The position numbers and the translations under genes were made by a program. The notes beneath the pieces are model-generated. The model had not been told where the DNA came from. It searched no databases and was given only the letters and a program-made list of their open reading frames with translations. Of a stretch of 64,000 nt of DNA, positions 27,669-35,940 are shown piece after piece. Source of the stretch: [Pseudomonas] carboxydohydrogena (GTDB taxonomy: Bacteria; Pseudomonadota; Alphaproteobacteria; Rhizobiales; Xanthobacteraceae); NCBI RefSeq assembly GCF_029030725.1, contig NZ_CP113162.1, positions 2,292,501 to 2,356,500 of the forward strand, in the 5' to 3' direction. Each line of letters opens with the position of its first letter. Positions within the stretch are counted from its first letter, which is position 1.

Positions 27669-27686
27669 CTGTACCCCCCGGTACAG
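27669..27686. promoter_or_regulatory. Inverted repeat upstream of the TonB receptor gene
   Basis: CTGTACC-CCCC-GGTACAG, 7-base perfect arms, centred 68 bases upstream of the receptor start. It is too C-rich in the loop and lacks T runs for a terminator, so an operator in the 5' region is more likely. Confidence 0.4.
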
Positions 27687-27817
27687 TCATCTGCCGCCAG
27701 TACGATCCATGTGGCCCCATCCCACAGAGATCGCCTTCGATCATTCCCTGCGCCTCAGCGCATGACCCCGATCGATAAAGCGGAACGGCTTGAGCCCGTG
27801 ACGCGGATACTGCAAGC

Positions 27818-27842
27818 CGTTATGTGTCGTAATGACATAACG
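27818..27842. promoter_or_regulatory. Mo-box-like (ModE-type) operator
   Basis: CGTTATGT-N9-ACATAACG is a perfect inverted repeat with 8-base arms. It closely resembles the known ModE operator pattern, in which CGTTAT and ATAACG-type arms flank a short spacer. It lies between the divergent TonB receptor and binding-protein genes, just upstream of a possible -10 element (CATAAT at 27845-27850), where ModE-molybdate would repress. The regulator gene is not in this window. Confidence 0.65.
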
Positions 27843-27940
27843 CTCATAATAGAAAGGATTTCGTGACGTCAAGCATCGCGTGCAATATCACGCCGTTAAT
27901 TCGTGAAAAAAGCTCACCGTTCGTGATTGAGAGGACCGAT

Positions 27941-28975
27941 TTGATCCAGCGCAAACGATTCCGCCTGTCCGTATCCGTTACACGTTTAACGTGTGCCGCG
28001 GCAGCCATGATGTGGACGACATATTCGTTCGCTGAACGCATCATCACCGATATGTCTGGACGCGATGTGACCATCGCCGATCATGTATCGCGCGTTGCCA
28101 CCATCGGTCCTGTTCCGGTGATCAACAGTTTCGTCTTTGCACTTGGCGAGGCTAAGTCGCTGGTCAACGGCCTGCCGCCGAACCTGTCCGGTCCACGCTG
28201 GCGCATGCAATATCTTGTCGATCCGGATTTGGCGCAACGCCCCGTACTTCAGGGTGGCGGCGGCGCGCCCTTGCTGGAGGAACTGGTCGAGACAAAGCCC
28301 GATGTTGTTTTCACCATGGATCGTCAGACCGCAGAGCGCGTCGCACTCGCTCATGTGCCGGGGATATTCCTGGCATGGCGACAGCCGGAGGATGTGAAGG
28401 CCGTAATGCGACTGCTTGGCCAGATTTATGGAAAGCCTGACGCCGCCGAGGCCTATTGCAACTACTTCGATACAACGCTTGATAAAATCGCAACCCGGCT
28501 GGCGCAACAACCGGCACAGAGGCCACGCGTACTTTACGTCAGCCTCAAGAACATGACCCAACCGCATCTGATCGCCGAATGGTGGATCACCAAGGCGGGT
28601 GGCCGCAGTGTAACCGAGGGCGAACGCCCTTCCGAAGCGCTGACTTTTTCCCGCGAGCAAGTTCTTGCCTGGGATCCTCAGGTGATGATTGTGAGTAGTG
28701 CGGCTGAAGTCGTCGAGGCCTATGCCGATCCACGTCTCGCCACCGTCTCCGCGATCCGCAACCATCGCGTCGCAGCAATACCCACCGGCGTACATCTATG
28801 GGGCAACCGCACGGTAGAACAGCCGCTGACGGTGCTGTGGGCGGCACAGCTTATTCATCCTGACCTGTTCAGGGATTGGGACATCCGCGACGAAGTCGCC
28901 GCGTTCTACACCACCTTTTTCAAGACCTCTCTCACAAAACCACAGATTGAGGAGATGTTAGGCAACCGACCTTGA
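27941..28975 (+). CDS. ABC importer periplasmic binding protein, FecB/BtuF/MolA-like
   Basis: 344 residues from a TTG at 27941 with GAGAGGA before it, giving a clean signal peptide (IQRKRFRLSVSVTRLTCAAAA); a GTG at 27863 is the alternative, but the codons between are unusual for this genome. The mature protein has the two-lobe fold of helical-backbone binding proteins: ITDMSGRDVTIADHVSRVAT at the start, ETKPDVVFTM and WDPQVMIVSS as the two ligand-lobe strands. This class binds siderophores, haem, B12 or, in MolA, molybdate and tungstate. The Mo-box-like site just upstream favours the last. Its permease and ATPase are encoded convergently downstream. Confidence 0.85.
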   Translation: MIQRKRFRLSVSVTRLTCAAAAMMWTTYSFAERIITDMSGRDVTIADHVSRVATIGPVPVINSFVFALGEAKSLVNGLPPNLSGPRWRMQYLVDPDLAQRPVLQGGGGAPLLEELVETKPDVVFTMDRQTAERVALAHVPGIFLAWRQPEDVKAVMRLLGQIYGKPDAAEAYCNYFDTTLDKIATRLAQQPAQRPRVLYVSLKNMTQPHLIAEWWITKAGGRSVTEGERPSEALTFSREQVLAWDPQVMIVSSAAEVVEAYADPRLATVSAIRNHRVAAIPTGVHLWGNRTVEQPLTVLWAAQLIHPDLFRDWDIRDEVAAFYTTFFKTSLTKPQIEEMLGNRP

Positions 28976-29027
28976 AAAAGAACATGGACATACTCTCCGG
29001 CGCGCTCATCGTCTGCGACAACCTTAC

Positions 29028-29843
29028 TCAGCCGTACGCTGGTGGTAGCCGCCCCATCGCCGGTACGATCGCCATCTGGCCTTCCGCATTAGTCAGGGTA
29101 GATACTGCAACACCGTAAAGCGTACGGATCAACTGTGGGGTGATGATCTCTTTTGGCGTACCGTCCGCCATGATAACGCCATCCCGCAGCACCGCAATTC
29201 GGCTTGCTGCTTGCACAGCGTGTTCAGGATTATGCGTGCTGAAAAAAATCGTGTGGCCTCTTTCCGCCAGATCGATAAGGTGCTGCAACAGGCGAACCTG
29301 ATAGCCATAGTCGAGTCCGGTCATCGGCTCATCCATAACGAGAATACTTGCACCCTGCGCAAGCGCACGCGCGATCAGCGTCAGTTGCCGTTCGCCGCCG
29401 GAGATCTCGGTATAGGGGCGTTCGGCAAGCGACATAATCGCAAGACGGTCGAGAACCTCATTCACCACATGACGGTCGGACACCTTGGGCGCACGGAAGA
29501 TTCCGGTTTCGGCGAGACGCCCGAGCATCACCACGTCGCGTACGCTGTAGGGAAACGGAGCGACATGGGCCTGCGGAACATAGGCGATACGCTGCGCCAG
29601 TGCCCGGCGTGAAAATTCACCGAGCGGCCTGTTATCGAGTCTTACCTCGCCTTGCGCTGGCGCCAGAAAGCCAAGCAGGATACGAAACAGCGTGCTCTTG
29701 CCCGCGCCGTTGGCACCAAGTAACGCAACGATCTCGCCCGAGCGCAAGCTGATGGTAATGTCGTCGAGAATGATGCGGGTTCCGCGCAGGAAATGCACGG
29801 CGTGCGCCTCAAGGCATTCAGCGAATTGCACGGTGGTCATCAT
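29028..29843 (-). CDS. ABC importer ATPase, FecE/MolC-like
   Basis: 271 residues with Walker A GANGAGKST at 43-51, signature ISGGERQ near 147-153, Walker B ILVMDEP near 167-173 and the switch His in FFSTHNPEHA. The overall type matches ATPases of iron-complex, B12 and MolBCA importers. Its start overlaps the end of the permease gene by 4 bases (ATGA), so the two are translationally coupled. It powers uptake from the periplasm together with the permease at 29840 and the binding protein at 27941. Confidence 0.9.
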   Translation of the reverse strand: MMTTVQFAECLEAHAVHFLRGTRIILDDITISLRSGEIVALLGANGAGKSTLFRILLGFLAPAQGEVRLDNRPLGEFSRRALAQRIAYVPQAHVAPFPYSVRDVVMLGRLAETGIFRAPKVSDRHVVNEVLDRLAIMSLAERPYTEISGGERQLTLIARALAQGASILVMDEPMTGLDYGYQVRLLQHLIDLAERGHTIFFSTHNPEHAVQAASRIAVLRDGVIMADGTPKEIITPQLIRTLYGVAVSTLTNAEGQMAIVPAMGRLPPAYG

Positions 29844-30841
29844 GTCCAGCTTTGCCGCGCCCGGCGCAACACGATAATGAAGACCGGAATGCCGAGCAAT
29901 TCAGTGAGGATACCGATCGGAACTTCCGAACGCGTGATGCTGCGCGACAGACAATCGGCGGCGATCAGGAAGATCGCTCCGGCAAATGCGCTGGCGGGCA
30001 ACAGCCGGGCATTACCGGGACCGAGTGCAAGCCGCATCACATGCGGGACCACGAGTCCGATCCATCCAATCATCCCGGCAAGCGACACCGATAATGCGGA
30101 TACCAGCGTCGCGGCGCCGATCACGCCATAGCGTACCTGCTGCGCGGGAACGCCAAGCGCCCGCGCCTCGTCGTCGCCCATCGACAACGCATCAAGCGCC
30201 CGGCCGAACAGCACCAGCACGACGAGGCCGCCGAGAATCGGAATCATCGCCCACCGAATCTGCGTCATGTCGATGCCGCCAAGGCTACCCATCAGCCAGT
30301 ACACAATCGCCGGCAACTGCTCGTAGGGATCGGCCGTATATTTGACGATTGACAGCGCCGAGGTGAACAACGCGGCGGAAATCATTCCGCCCAACACCAG
30401 CATGATCATGGAGGCCTGACCAAACAGATTGGCGATCAGCAGGCCAACACCAACTGCCGCAAGTCCCATGCCGAAAGCGGAAAGCTGGATCAGCGCCCAA
30501 TTGCCGAACAGGAGAATCCCGAGCGCTGCGCCGAAGCCCGCGCCACCGAGAACACCGAGAATGCCCGGAGAGACGAGCGGATTGCGAAACACCGCTTGAA
30601 ACGCAGCGCCCGAAGACGCCAGCGCCGATCCCACCAATGCTGCGCCGAGAATGCGCGGCAAACGAATTTCCACAATAACGTTGTATAGCAACTGATAGCG
30701 TTCCGGCGCCATCGGCTTGAAACCGACCATGGCCTGAAAGAACGCGACGATATCGCCAACCGTCAACGGATAGCGGCCAACGGTGAGAGCCAACAGGATT
30801 GCCGCAACCAGCAAGACAGCTAAAGGGATCAGACGCGCCAT
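29840..30841 (-). CDS. ABC importer permease, FecCD/BtuC/MolB family
   Basis: 333 residues with about 10 hydrophobic helices. The FecCD signatures are present: RLPRILGAALVGSALASSGAAFQAVFRNPLVSPGILGV in consecutive pieces near residue 58, and the later GMIGWIGLVVPHVMRLALG near 265 that contacts the ATPase. It is the first gene of a two-gene operon with the ATPase. A second Mo-box-like repeat lies 56 bases upstream of its start, separate from the one before the binding protein, so both halves of the importer appear to share one regulator. Confidence 0.9.
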   Translation of the reverse strand: MARLIPLAVLLVAAILLALTVGRYPLTVGDIVAFFQAMVGFKPMAPERYQLLYNVIVEIRLPRILGAALVGSALASSGAAFQAVFRNPLVSPGILGVLGGAGFGAALGILLFGNWALIQLSAFGMGLAAVGVGLLIANLFGQASMIMLVLGGMISAALFTSALSIVKYTADPYEQLPAIVYWLMGSLGGIDMTQIRWAMIPILGGLVVLVLFGRALDALSMGDDEARALGVPAQQVRYGVIGAATLVSALSVSLAGMIGWIGLVVPHVMRLALGPGNARLLPASAFAGAIFLIAADCLSRSITRSEVPIGILTELLGIPVFIIVLRRARQSWT

Positions 30842-30896
30842 ATCAAAATGCTTGCCCTTGCTGGAAGCGGCTTGCGAGCCTTAAAAGATCATCCAG

Positions 30897-30920
30897 CGTT
30901 ATCACATCAGGTAAATAGCG
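30897..30920. promoter_or_regulatory. Weaker Mo-box-like operator upstream of the permease gene
   Basis: CGTTAT-N12-ATAGCG, total 24 bases against 25 for the site at 27818. The outer arms fit the ModE pattern with one mismatch (ATAGCG for ATAACG). It lies directly upstream of the permease-ATPase operon, after the stop of the radical SAM gene. Confidence 0.45.
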
Positions 30921-31013
30921 GCGATCCCCGAATTATTCTCCGGCCGGCGGCGATCACTGCGGAGCGCGAAGAGTCTCCAGCCGCAAGATACAGCGCCTTC
31001 CGGGCCTGATGGC

Positions 31014-32045
31014 CTAGTAAGAATGTGGTACCGCAGCGGCAATCTGCCTGCCAAGCCCTCGAACGAATTGTTCGATGTGTTCCATGCGACTGACCAGCGC
31101 CACGCGATCTGTGACAGGGATCAGAGTCTCCCCCGGCTGCGTTTTGCGGGATTTGCCTTGCCGCATCGAAACCGAGGCTCCGAGCAACTGGTTGCCGCCA
31201 CCGGCCGCATACCACAGAGGAATATCGTCAGCGCTGTTACCCGCCGCTAGCCCAAGATCGACATGGGGCATCAAGAGCCGTGCAACCGCAACCAGACGAG
31301 CAACCTCCCAGGGCGAGCAGCGCGGATGATTCTCCCAGTCGGTGCCGGCGTAAGGCATGAAACGCGAGAAGCGCAGATGATACAGATGCGGAAACTGCAT
31401 CAACCAATAAAGATGATCGATCCGATCCGCCTCGCTCTCCCCTAGACCGACCAAAATCATACTGCGCACAGGCATGCCCTCGTCCTGACAGGTCTCGATC
31501 AAAGCCTTGCGCTTTTCCAGACTGTCGCCTGGCTTGGCCTTGGCGAACACCTGCGGATTGAAAGTCTCAAGCGAACTGGTGATACTGCTGACACCAAGCT
31601 GCTTGAGACGGCGCACGCCGTTACGGGTGAAAGACGGACCGAGATTGATCTCGATATCGATCTTCGACACCTCACGAATGGCATGGACCGCATCCGACAT
31701 CTCGTTGTCGTAACCGGCAAAGTCAGTACCGCCGGATAGATGCAGGTGCCGTATTCCCAACTCGTCGATTGCCTTCACCGAGGCAACCAGCTCATCCAGA
31801 GGAAACGATTTAGCGGTGAAATAGGTACAGTAGGTGCAGAGGGGCTCGACATGACACGGCATCATCGAAGAGATGCCCGCCGACCACCACAAAGTCTTCC
31901 CGATGCTCTCATCCCGTATCCGGGAGGCCGCAGCGAATAGCTGAAGTGCCAGTGCCGGTTCGCGCGAACGCTGCAAAAGCTCCAAGGCAGCTTCTTTGGG
32001 AGGCGATGGCTCACTGACTTCCGCGATCAGTTCGACAAAATCCAT
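31014..32045 (-). CDS. Radical SAM protein with CX5CX2C motif, HmdB/HcgA- or BioB-like
   Basis: 343 residues. The cluster-binding cysteines are C64, C70 and C73 in PCHVEPLCTYCTYF, giving CX5CX2C in place of the usual CX3CX2C; this spacing is known from HmdB (HcgA), the radical SAM enzyme tied to [Fe]-hydrogenase cofactor synthesis in methanogens. The SAM-binding HLSGGTDFAGYD and the later barrel strands (IDIEINLGPSF, ITSSLETFNPQ, RSMILVGLGE, HLRFSRFMPYAGT) follow the BioB/ThiH/HydE plan, and the C-terminus (LGLAAGNSADDIPLWYAAGG) resembles a BATS region. It lies upstream of the ABC permease operon on the same strand. The reaction is unknown; [Fe]-hydrogenase is not expected in this organism. 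Confidence 0.8.
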   Translation of the reverse strand: MDFVELIAEVSEPSPPKEAALELLQRSREPALALQLFAAASRIRDESIGKTLWWSAGISSMMPCHVEPLCTYCTYFTAKSFPLDELVASVKAIDELGIRHLHLSGGTDFAGYDNEMSDAVHAIREVSKIDIEINLGPSFTRNGVRRLKQLGVSSITSSLETFNPQVFAKAKPGDSLEKRKALIETCQDEGMPVRSMILVGLGESEADRIDHLYWLMQFPHLYHLRFSRFMPYAGTDWENHPRCSPWEVARLVAVARLLMPHVDLGLAAGNSADDIPLWYAAGGGNQLLGASVSMRQGKSRKTQPGETLIPVTDRVALVSRMEHIEQFVRGLGRQIAAAVPHSY

Positions 32046-32434
32046 GACAACTTTCCATACTCGCGCTTCGCACGATACCGCCGTTCAACCCATCAGCGGG
32101 AAGCGTAATATTCGTCCGTATGTCATGCCCCTAGTGGGAAAGCATCCTCTCCGTCAATGAGGTGAATCAAAGCGCGACCACTCCCGATGAACAGAAATAC
32201 ATGGCCGCCGATACGCCGGGGCGCTCGCGAGAGTATTTCATCACTCGCGGTTCTGGCTTTGCGCCGTTTGTGGTCGCTTTTGGTCCGCATGGCGTGAGAA
32301 AATGAGCCATGCCAACTTTTCTCGAAAGCTGATGCAGCGTCCCACATTTATCGATCAGGCTGTAAAAGATTTCGCCGTTCCTACCTTTGTCCGGCAAAGA
32401 TACACGGTCAGAGACCGCGATAGGATGCTTTCAT
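32046..32434. other. 389-base gap without a convincing gene
   Basis: Two overlapping minus-strand frames of about 75 codons (32123-32347 and 32167-32397) are open, but neither has a ribosome site, recognisable motif or operon fit. Base composition is more AT-rich than the flanks. It probably holds the promoter of the radical SAM gene and the 3' end of the aconitase X operon, plus decayed sequence of unknown origin. Confidence 0.5.
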
Positions 32435-32848
32435 TTAAATAACCCGAATGAACGGGCTATCCCCGTTCGGCTCGATTTCCACTTTTGCACCATTGGTGAT
32501 GGACTTCGTAATGTCAGCGTCGAACCCGGAAAGCAGCGTCATTCCAGCGAGGGCTGCACCCTGCACCATGATCGGATTGACGGCGTTGAGAACGAGTGCC
32601 GCCGGGACGATTTTCCTCGCCGCCATCTCGTACAACATCCACGCGGTAGCCACGCCGCCCTTCGCAGCATCGAGAATGAGAATACGGCCATTGTAATTCT
32701 CGCCCAAGAGCTTGTGCTCAGGCCTCGAAAACACACCTTTGATGCGATCGAGGTCATAACGCGCGGAAAATCCGTCCTTTGCGACCAAGGCCTGCCCGAC
32801 AGTCTTCTGACCCATTCCTGACTTTGCGTAAAATACCTGATCGCTCAT
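32435..32848 (-). CDS. Aconitase X swivel-domain (small) subunit, DUF126
   Basis: 137 residues from the ATG at 32848, which overlaps the large-subunit stop (ATGA). The conserved parts are AKSGMGQKTVGQALVAKDGFS near the start, GRILILDAAKGGVATAWML in the middle and NPIMVQGAALAGMTLLSGFD, with the catalytic Ser region of the aconitase swivelling domain. It pairs with the large subunit to make a type II aconitase X. Known members dehydrate cis-3-hydroxy-L-proline in bacteria or mevalonate 5-phosphate in archaea. Confidence 0.85.
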   Translation of the reverse strand: MSDQVFYAKSGMGQKTVGQALVAKDGFSARYDLDRIKGVFSRPEHKLLGENYNGRILILDAAKGGVATAWMLYEMAARKIVPAALVLNAVNPIMVQGAALAGMTLLSGFDADITKSITNGAKVEIEPNGDSPFIRVI

Positions 32849-34092
32849 TTGCTCAACCTTCCACCGTCGCACGCGACATCAATGCATTTTTCCATCGAGA
32901 GCAGCGCCGGCGTGTAGCCGTAGCCGCCGAGGATATTCGTGAGTTTGGCCGAATTCGTCGCCAGCCTTTTCCAACCGTTGGATTCCGCCATTTCCCGCGC
33001 ATAGCTTTGATAGAAGCACATGCCGGAGAGCACGCTGGCGCCAGCAGCTTCGATCTTTGCCGTAATGCCCATACGGTCCGCATCCGGCTTCACTTGTGGG
33101 CTTGTGATCGCGAGCGTTGGGATTTGAGTCTTGCGTCCCTCCAGCAGGATTGAAATCTGCTGCAATTCCACAAGGCTCAACTGCGGCGCAGAGAAAACAA
33201 CGATGTCGACCTTATCGATCGCCCCGCCATACGACGCCTGCAAACCACGGACGTCTGCTTCGGTGACATTATAAGTACGTAGCGACGCAGCGTTCGGTGC
33301 GACATCCTTAAGTGTCGGTGCTTCCGGCGTCACACCAACGATGTGAAACAGCGCAACCGAACCGAAGCTCGCCATCGCCGCACCAAAATGCTTCATCTCG
33401 TCGGAGGTAGGAGAATGGTCGATTCCGACAACGACTGGCACCTGCCAATAGTCTCCTGAAAGCCTGCCAATATAGGCACCAAGGGCGCCCCATTCGTTGA
33501 GTTCGCGGGGCGTCCAATTGACGTTGACGACAAGCGTGGCCTGCCGATGTTCATCAAGATGGAAGCCATAACGCGGCGTCCGTCCGGTCAACCCCGCGCT
33601 CAAGGCTGACGGGCCGCCTTCAAAATTCGAGCGCGCGCCACAAACGCTGTTGGAATAGATGACAACGCCGGTGTCGCCATAGGCGACGTGCTCGCCGCGA
33701 ACCGGCGGCATGATCGTCTGATAGTTGATGCAGGTATCCGTCATCAACACGCCGAGCGATTCAAACGCGCCGATCGCGCGGCGCTCCAGATCGACCATCC
33801 ACGATTGCTGCTTCAGACGGTTTGCTGCGGCGAAATCGGTGCCACGCGGGTCCGTGATCGTTGGAATCCGAACGAGCCGCTCCTTCGCAGGCAATTTCGC
33901 CCAGCCTTCGAGCCACTCGACGCCTGCTTTACCAAGGGATTCGGTATCGGCCATGACATGCGCCTGCAACACCGGAACGAAATCCGGTGCCTTGAGGTAT
34001 CGTCCCACTTTTATCTGATGATCGATGGCCCATTGCCTAAGCGGACCAAACTCGCCCGCCAGCATTGCCTTTTCTTCTTCATTCAGTTTCAT
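32845..34092 (-). CDS. Aconitase X catalytic (large) subunit, DUF521
   Basis: 415 residues, of the usual length for the separate large subunit. Three cysteines that fit the iron-sulfur ligands of the family are C121 (TDTCINYQ), C151 (NSVCGARSNFEGG) and C359 (SGMCFYQSY). It would act as a cytoplasmic hydro-lyase with the DUF126 subunit. The upstream DctPQM carrier and GntR gene form a catabolic unit, so the substrate is probably an imported small hydroxy acid. Hydroxyproline is the best-studied bacterial option, but no proline racemase or pyrroline reductase gene is adjacent, so the substrate stays open. Confidence 0.85.
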   Translation of the reverse strand: MKLNEEEKAMLAGEFGPLRQWAIDHQIKVGRYLKAPDFVPVLQAHVMADTESLGKAGVEWLEGWAKLPAKERLVRIPTITDPRGTDFAAANRLKQQSWMVDLERRAIGAFESLGVLMTDTCINYQTIMPPVRGEHVAYGDTGVVIYSNSVCGARSNFEGGPSALSAGLTGRTPRYGFHLDEHRQATLVVNVNWTPRELNEWGALGAYIGRLSGDYWQVPVVVGIDHSPTSDEMKHFGAAMASFGSVALFHIVGVTPEAPTLKDVAPNAASLRTYNVTEADVRGLQASYGGAIDKVDIVVFSAPQLSLVELQQISILLEGRKTQIPTLAITSPQVKPDADRMGITAKIEAAGASVLSGMCFYQSYAREMAESNGWKRLATNSAKLTNILGGYGYTPALLSMEKCIDVACDGGRLSK

Positions 34093-34129
34093 CGTTTACT
34101 CCATCAGTTCCGGTTTTCCGGAATTGTCT

Positions 34130-35428
34130 TCAATGCATGTTCATATGCGCGGGGAGGAACAGGGTCAGTTGCGGGATGAAATACAGGAGGTAGATCATCA
34201 CAAGCTCAATCGCGATGAACGGCAGGATGCTGACCATCATCCGCGTCAGTGGGATTCCTGAGATTGATGACACCGTCACGAGATTTAGCCCTGTCGGCGG
34301 ATGAATCTGCGCGATCTCCTGATTGACGGCAATCATCACGCCGAATTGCACCGGATCGAGACCTATCGCCTGCGAGATCGGAAAGAAGATTGGAATCGTC
34401 AGGATCGTCAACGCGCCGGACTCGAGAAAGGTGCCGAGAATAAGGTCCGTCACAACCATCGCGGTGAAGACAGCAAGCGCTCCACCGGGCATCGAACCGA
34501 CAGATGCGGCGATATGCTGCGGCAGTTGCAGCATCGCGCTGTATCGCGCAAACACCGATCCCACGCCAAAGATCATAAGCAACATCGACGATGTAAGAGC
34601 CGCCGACCGCCCTGCTCTAAGTACTTGCGCCAAGTTGAGGCGTTTGCGCGCAAATCCAAGGATCAGCACGTAAGCCACCGCGACAGCGCCGGTTTCCGTG
34701 GGAGTGACCAGCCCCAGATAGATCGATAGAATAATAAAGATCGGCAAAACGATAATCGGCAGCGCCTTCCACAAGGCGCTCCATCTTTCTTCCATGGAAT
34801 GATACGCGCCGCGCACCGCTGGCCGGTGGAATAGCATCACGTAAATAGCGAACATCGTCATCAGCAACAGGCCGGGGATGACCGTCGCCATAAACAGACT
34901 GCCAATCGACGTCTGGGTGAGCACGCCGTAGATGATGAGCGGCAGACTGGGTGGCAGCAGAATGCCGAGCGTCCCACCGCCCGCGATCAGCGCGCCACGC
35001 AAACTGTCGGGATACCCTTCACGGGCAAGGGCCGGCAACGCGATCAACCCGACTGTCACCGCGGTGACAGGACTCGATCCGGTGATGCTCGCGAACACCG
35101 CGCAGGTCAAGATGACGGCGACGCCGAGGCCATTCGGCACGCCACCAATCCAGGCTTTGGCACAGGCAAACAATTCGTCGCCTATCTTCGATTCCTCGAC
35201 CAGCATGGCGGTGAGTACGAAGAGCGGGATGGTGACGAGTTCAAAGTTGTTAAGGCTCTGCCAGAGAAACGATGTGAAATCCACCATCGCATGAGCCGGC
35301 CCGAAAATGATCGCGAGCCCGGCGAACGCAGCCAGCCCGATCGAAACAAAGATCGGGATGCCGAGTGCCATCAACGTGAACATCACCAGCGTGATGAGAG
35401 CAAAGGACACACCTGAGAGTAATGTCAT
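34130..35428 (-). CDS. dctM: TRAP transporter large permease, DctM type
   Basis: 432 residues with about 12 membrane segments. DctM features include GIPIFVSIGLAAFAGLAIIF near the start, ITGSSPVTAVTVGLIALPAL near residue 115, GGTLGILLPPSLPLIIYGVL near 150 and the C-terminal EIAQIHPPTGLNLVTVSSISG near 370. It drives sodium-coupled uptake of a carboxylate-type ligand brought by DctP. Its start overlaps the dctQ stop by 4 bases. It is followed by the aconitase X genes 37 bases downstream, so it is probably in one operon with them. Confidence 0.92.
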   Translation of the reverse strand: MTLLSGVSFALITLVMFTLMALGIPIFVSIGLAAFAGLAIIFGPAHAMVDFTSFLWQSLNNFELVTIPLFVLTAMLVEESKIGDELFACAKAWIGGVPNGLGVAVILTCAVFASITGSSPVTAVTVGLIALPALAREGYPDSLRGALIAGGGTLGILLPPSLPLIIYGVLTQTSIGSLFMATVIPGLLLMTMFAIYVMLFHRPAVRGAYHSMEERWSALWKALPIIVLPIFIILSIYLGLVTPTETGAVAVAYVLILGFARKRLNLAQVLRAGRSAALTSSMLLMIFGVGSVFARYSAMLQLPQHIAASVGSMPGGALAVFTAMVVTDLILGTFLESGALTILTIPIFFPISQAIGLDPVQFGVMIAVNQEIAQIHPPTGLNLVTVSSISGIPLTRMMVSILPFIAIELVMIYLLYFIPQLTLFLPAHMNMH

Positions 35429-35940
35429 GATGACCTACCCCCGCGCACCGCTTTCAGAATATTGCCGATACCCTGAACCAGGATGGCAAATCCGCCCATC
35501 GGGAAGGCCAGCATAGGCCAAAACAACGGCACGGCCAGCAACGTGTCCGACCGCATATCCTGCTCGAAGGCGGCATAAGCCTGCATCGCACCTGCGGAGA
35601 GCAGGATCAGGCCGAACACCGCCTCAAGTATGCCGGATAGCACCGCAAGCTGCGTTGCCATTGCCGGAAACCGCTGCGCAAGAAGTTCAACCTTGAAATG
35701 GTGTCCCGTGCTGAGACCGTAACCGGATGCCAGGAACGCAATCAGAATGATCACGTAGCCCGTCGTCTCGAACACCCAGATCGGAGGTTGTTCAAGCTGG
35801 TCTGCAACAACTTCGTAGAGTACAGGCAGGGGGAGCAGAAGAATGAGCGCCACCCCCGCATAGCAGATCCAGCGAGCTATCGCTGTCAGGGGCGAGTGGA
35901 TCCCTGGCCTGCTTTCATATTGGGTATCAGTGTTGAGCAT
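35425..35940 (-). CDS. dctQ: TRAP transporter small permease, DctQ type
   Basis: 171 residues from the ATG at 35940, which lies inside the last codons of dctP; a longer frame to 36009 overlaps dctP by 80 bases and is unlikely. Four membrane segments, with the family region WVFETTGYVIILIAFLASGY and STGHHFKVELLAQRFP. It bridges DctM in TRAP importers. Order dctP-dctQ-dctM with overlaps shows a single transcript. Confidence 0.85.
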   Translation of the reverse strand: MLNTDTQYESRPGIHSPLTAIARWICYAGVALILLLPLPVLYEVVADQLEQPPIWVFETTGYVIILIAFLASGYGLSTGHHFKVELLAQRFPAMATQLAVLSGILEAVFGLILLSAGAMQAYAAFEQDMRSDTLLAVPLFWPMLAFPMGGFAILVQGIGNILKAVRGGRSS

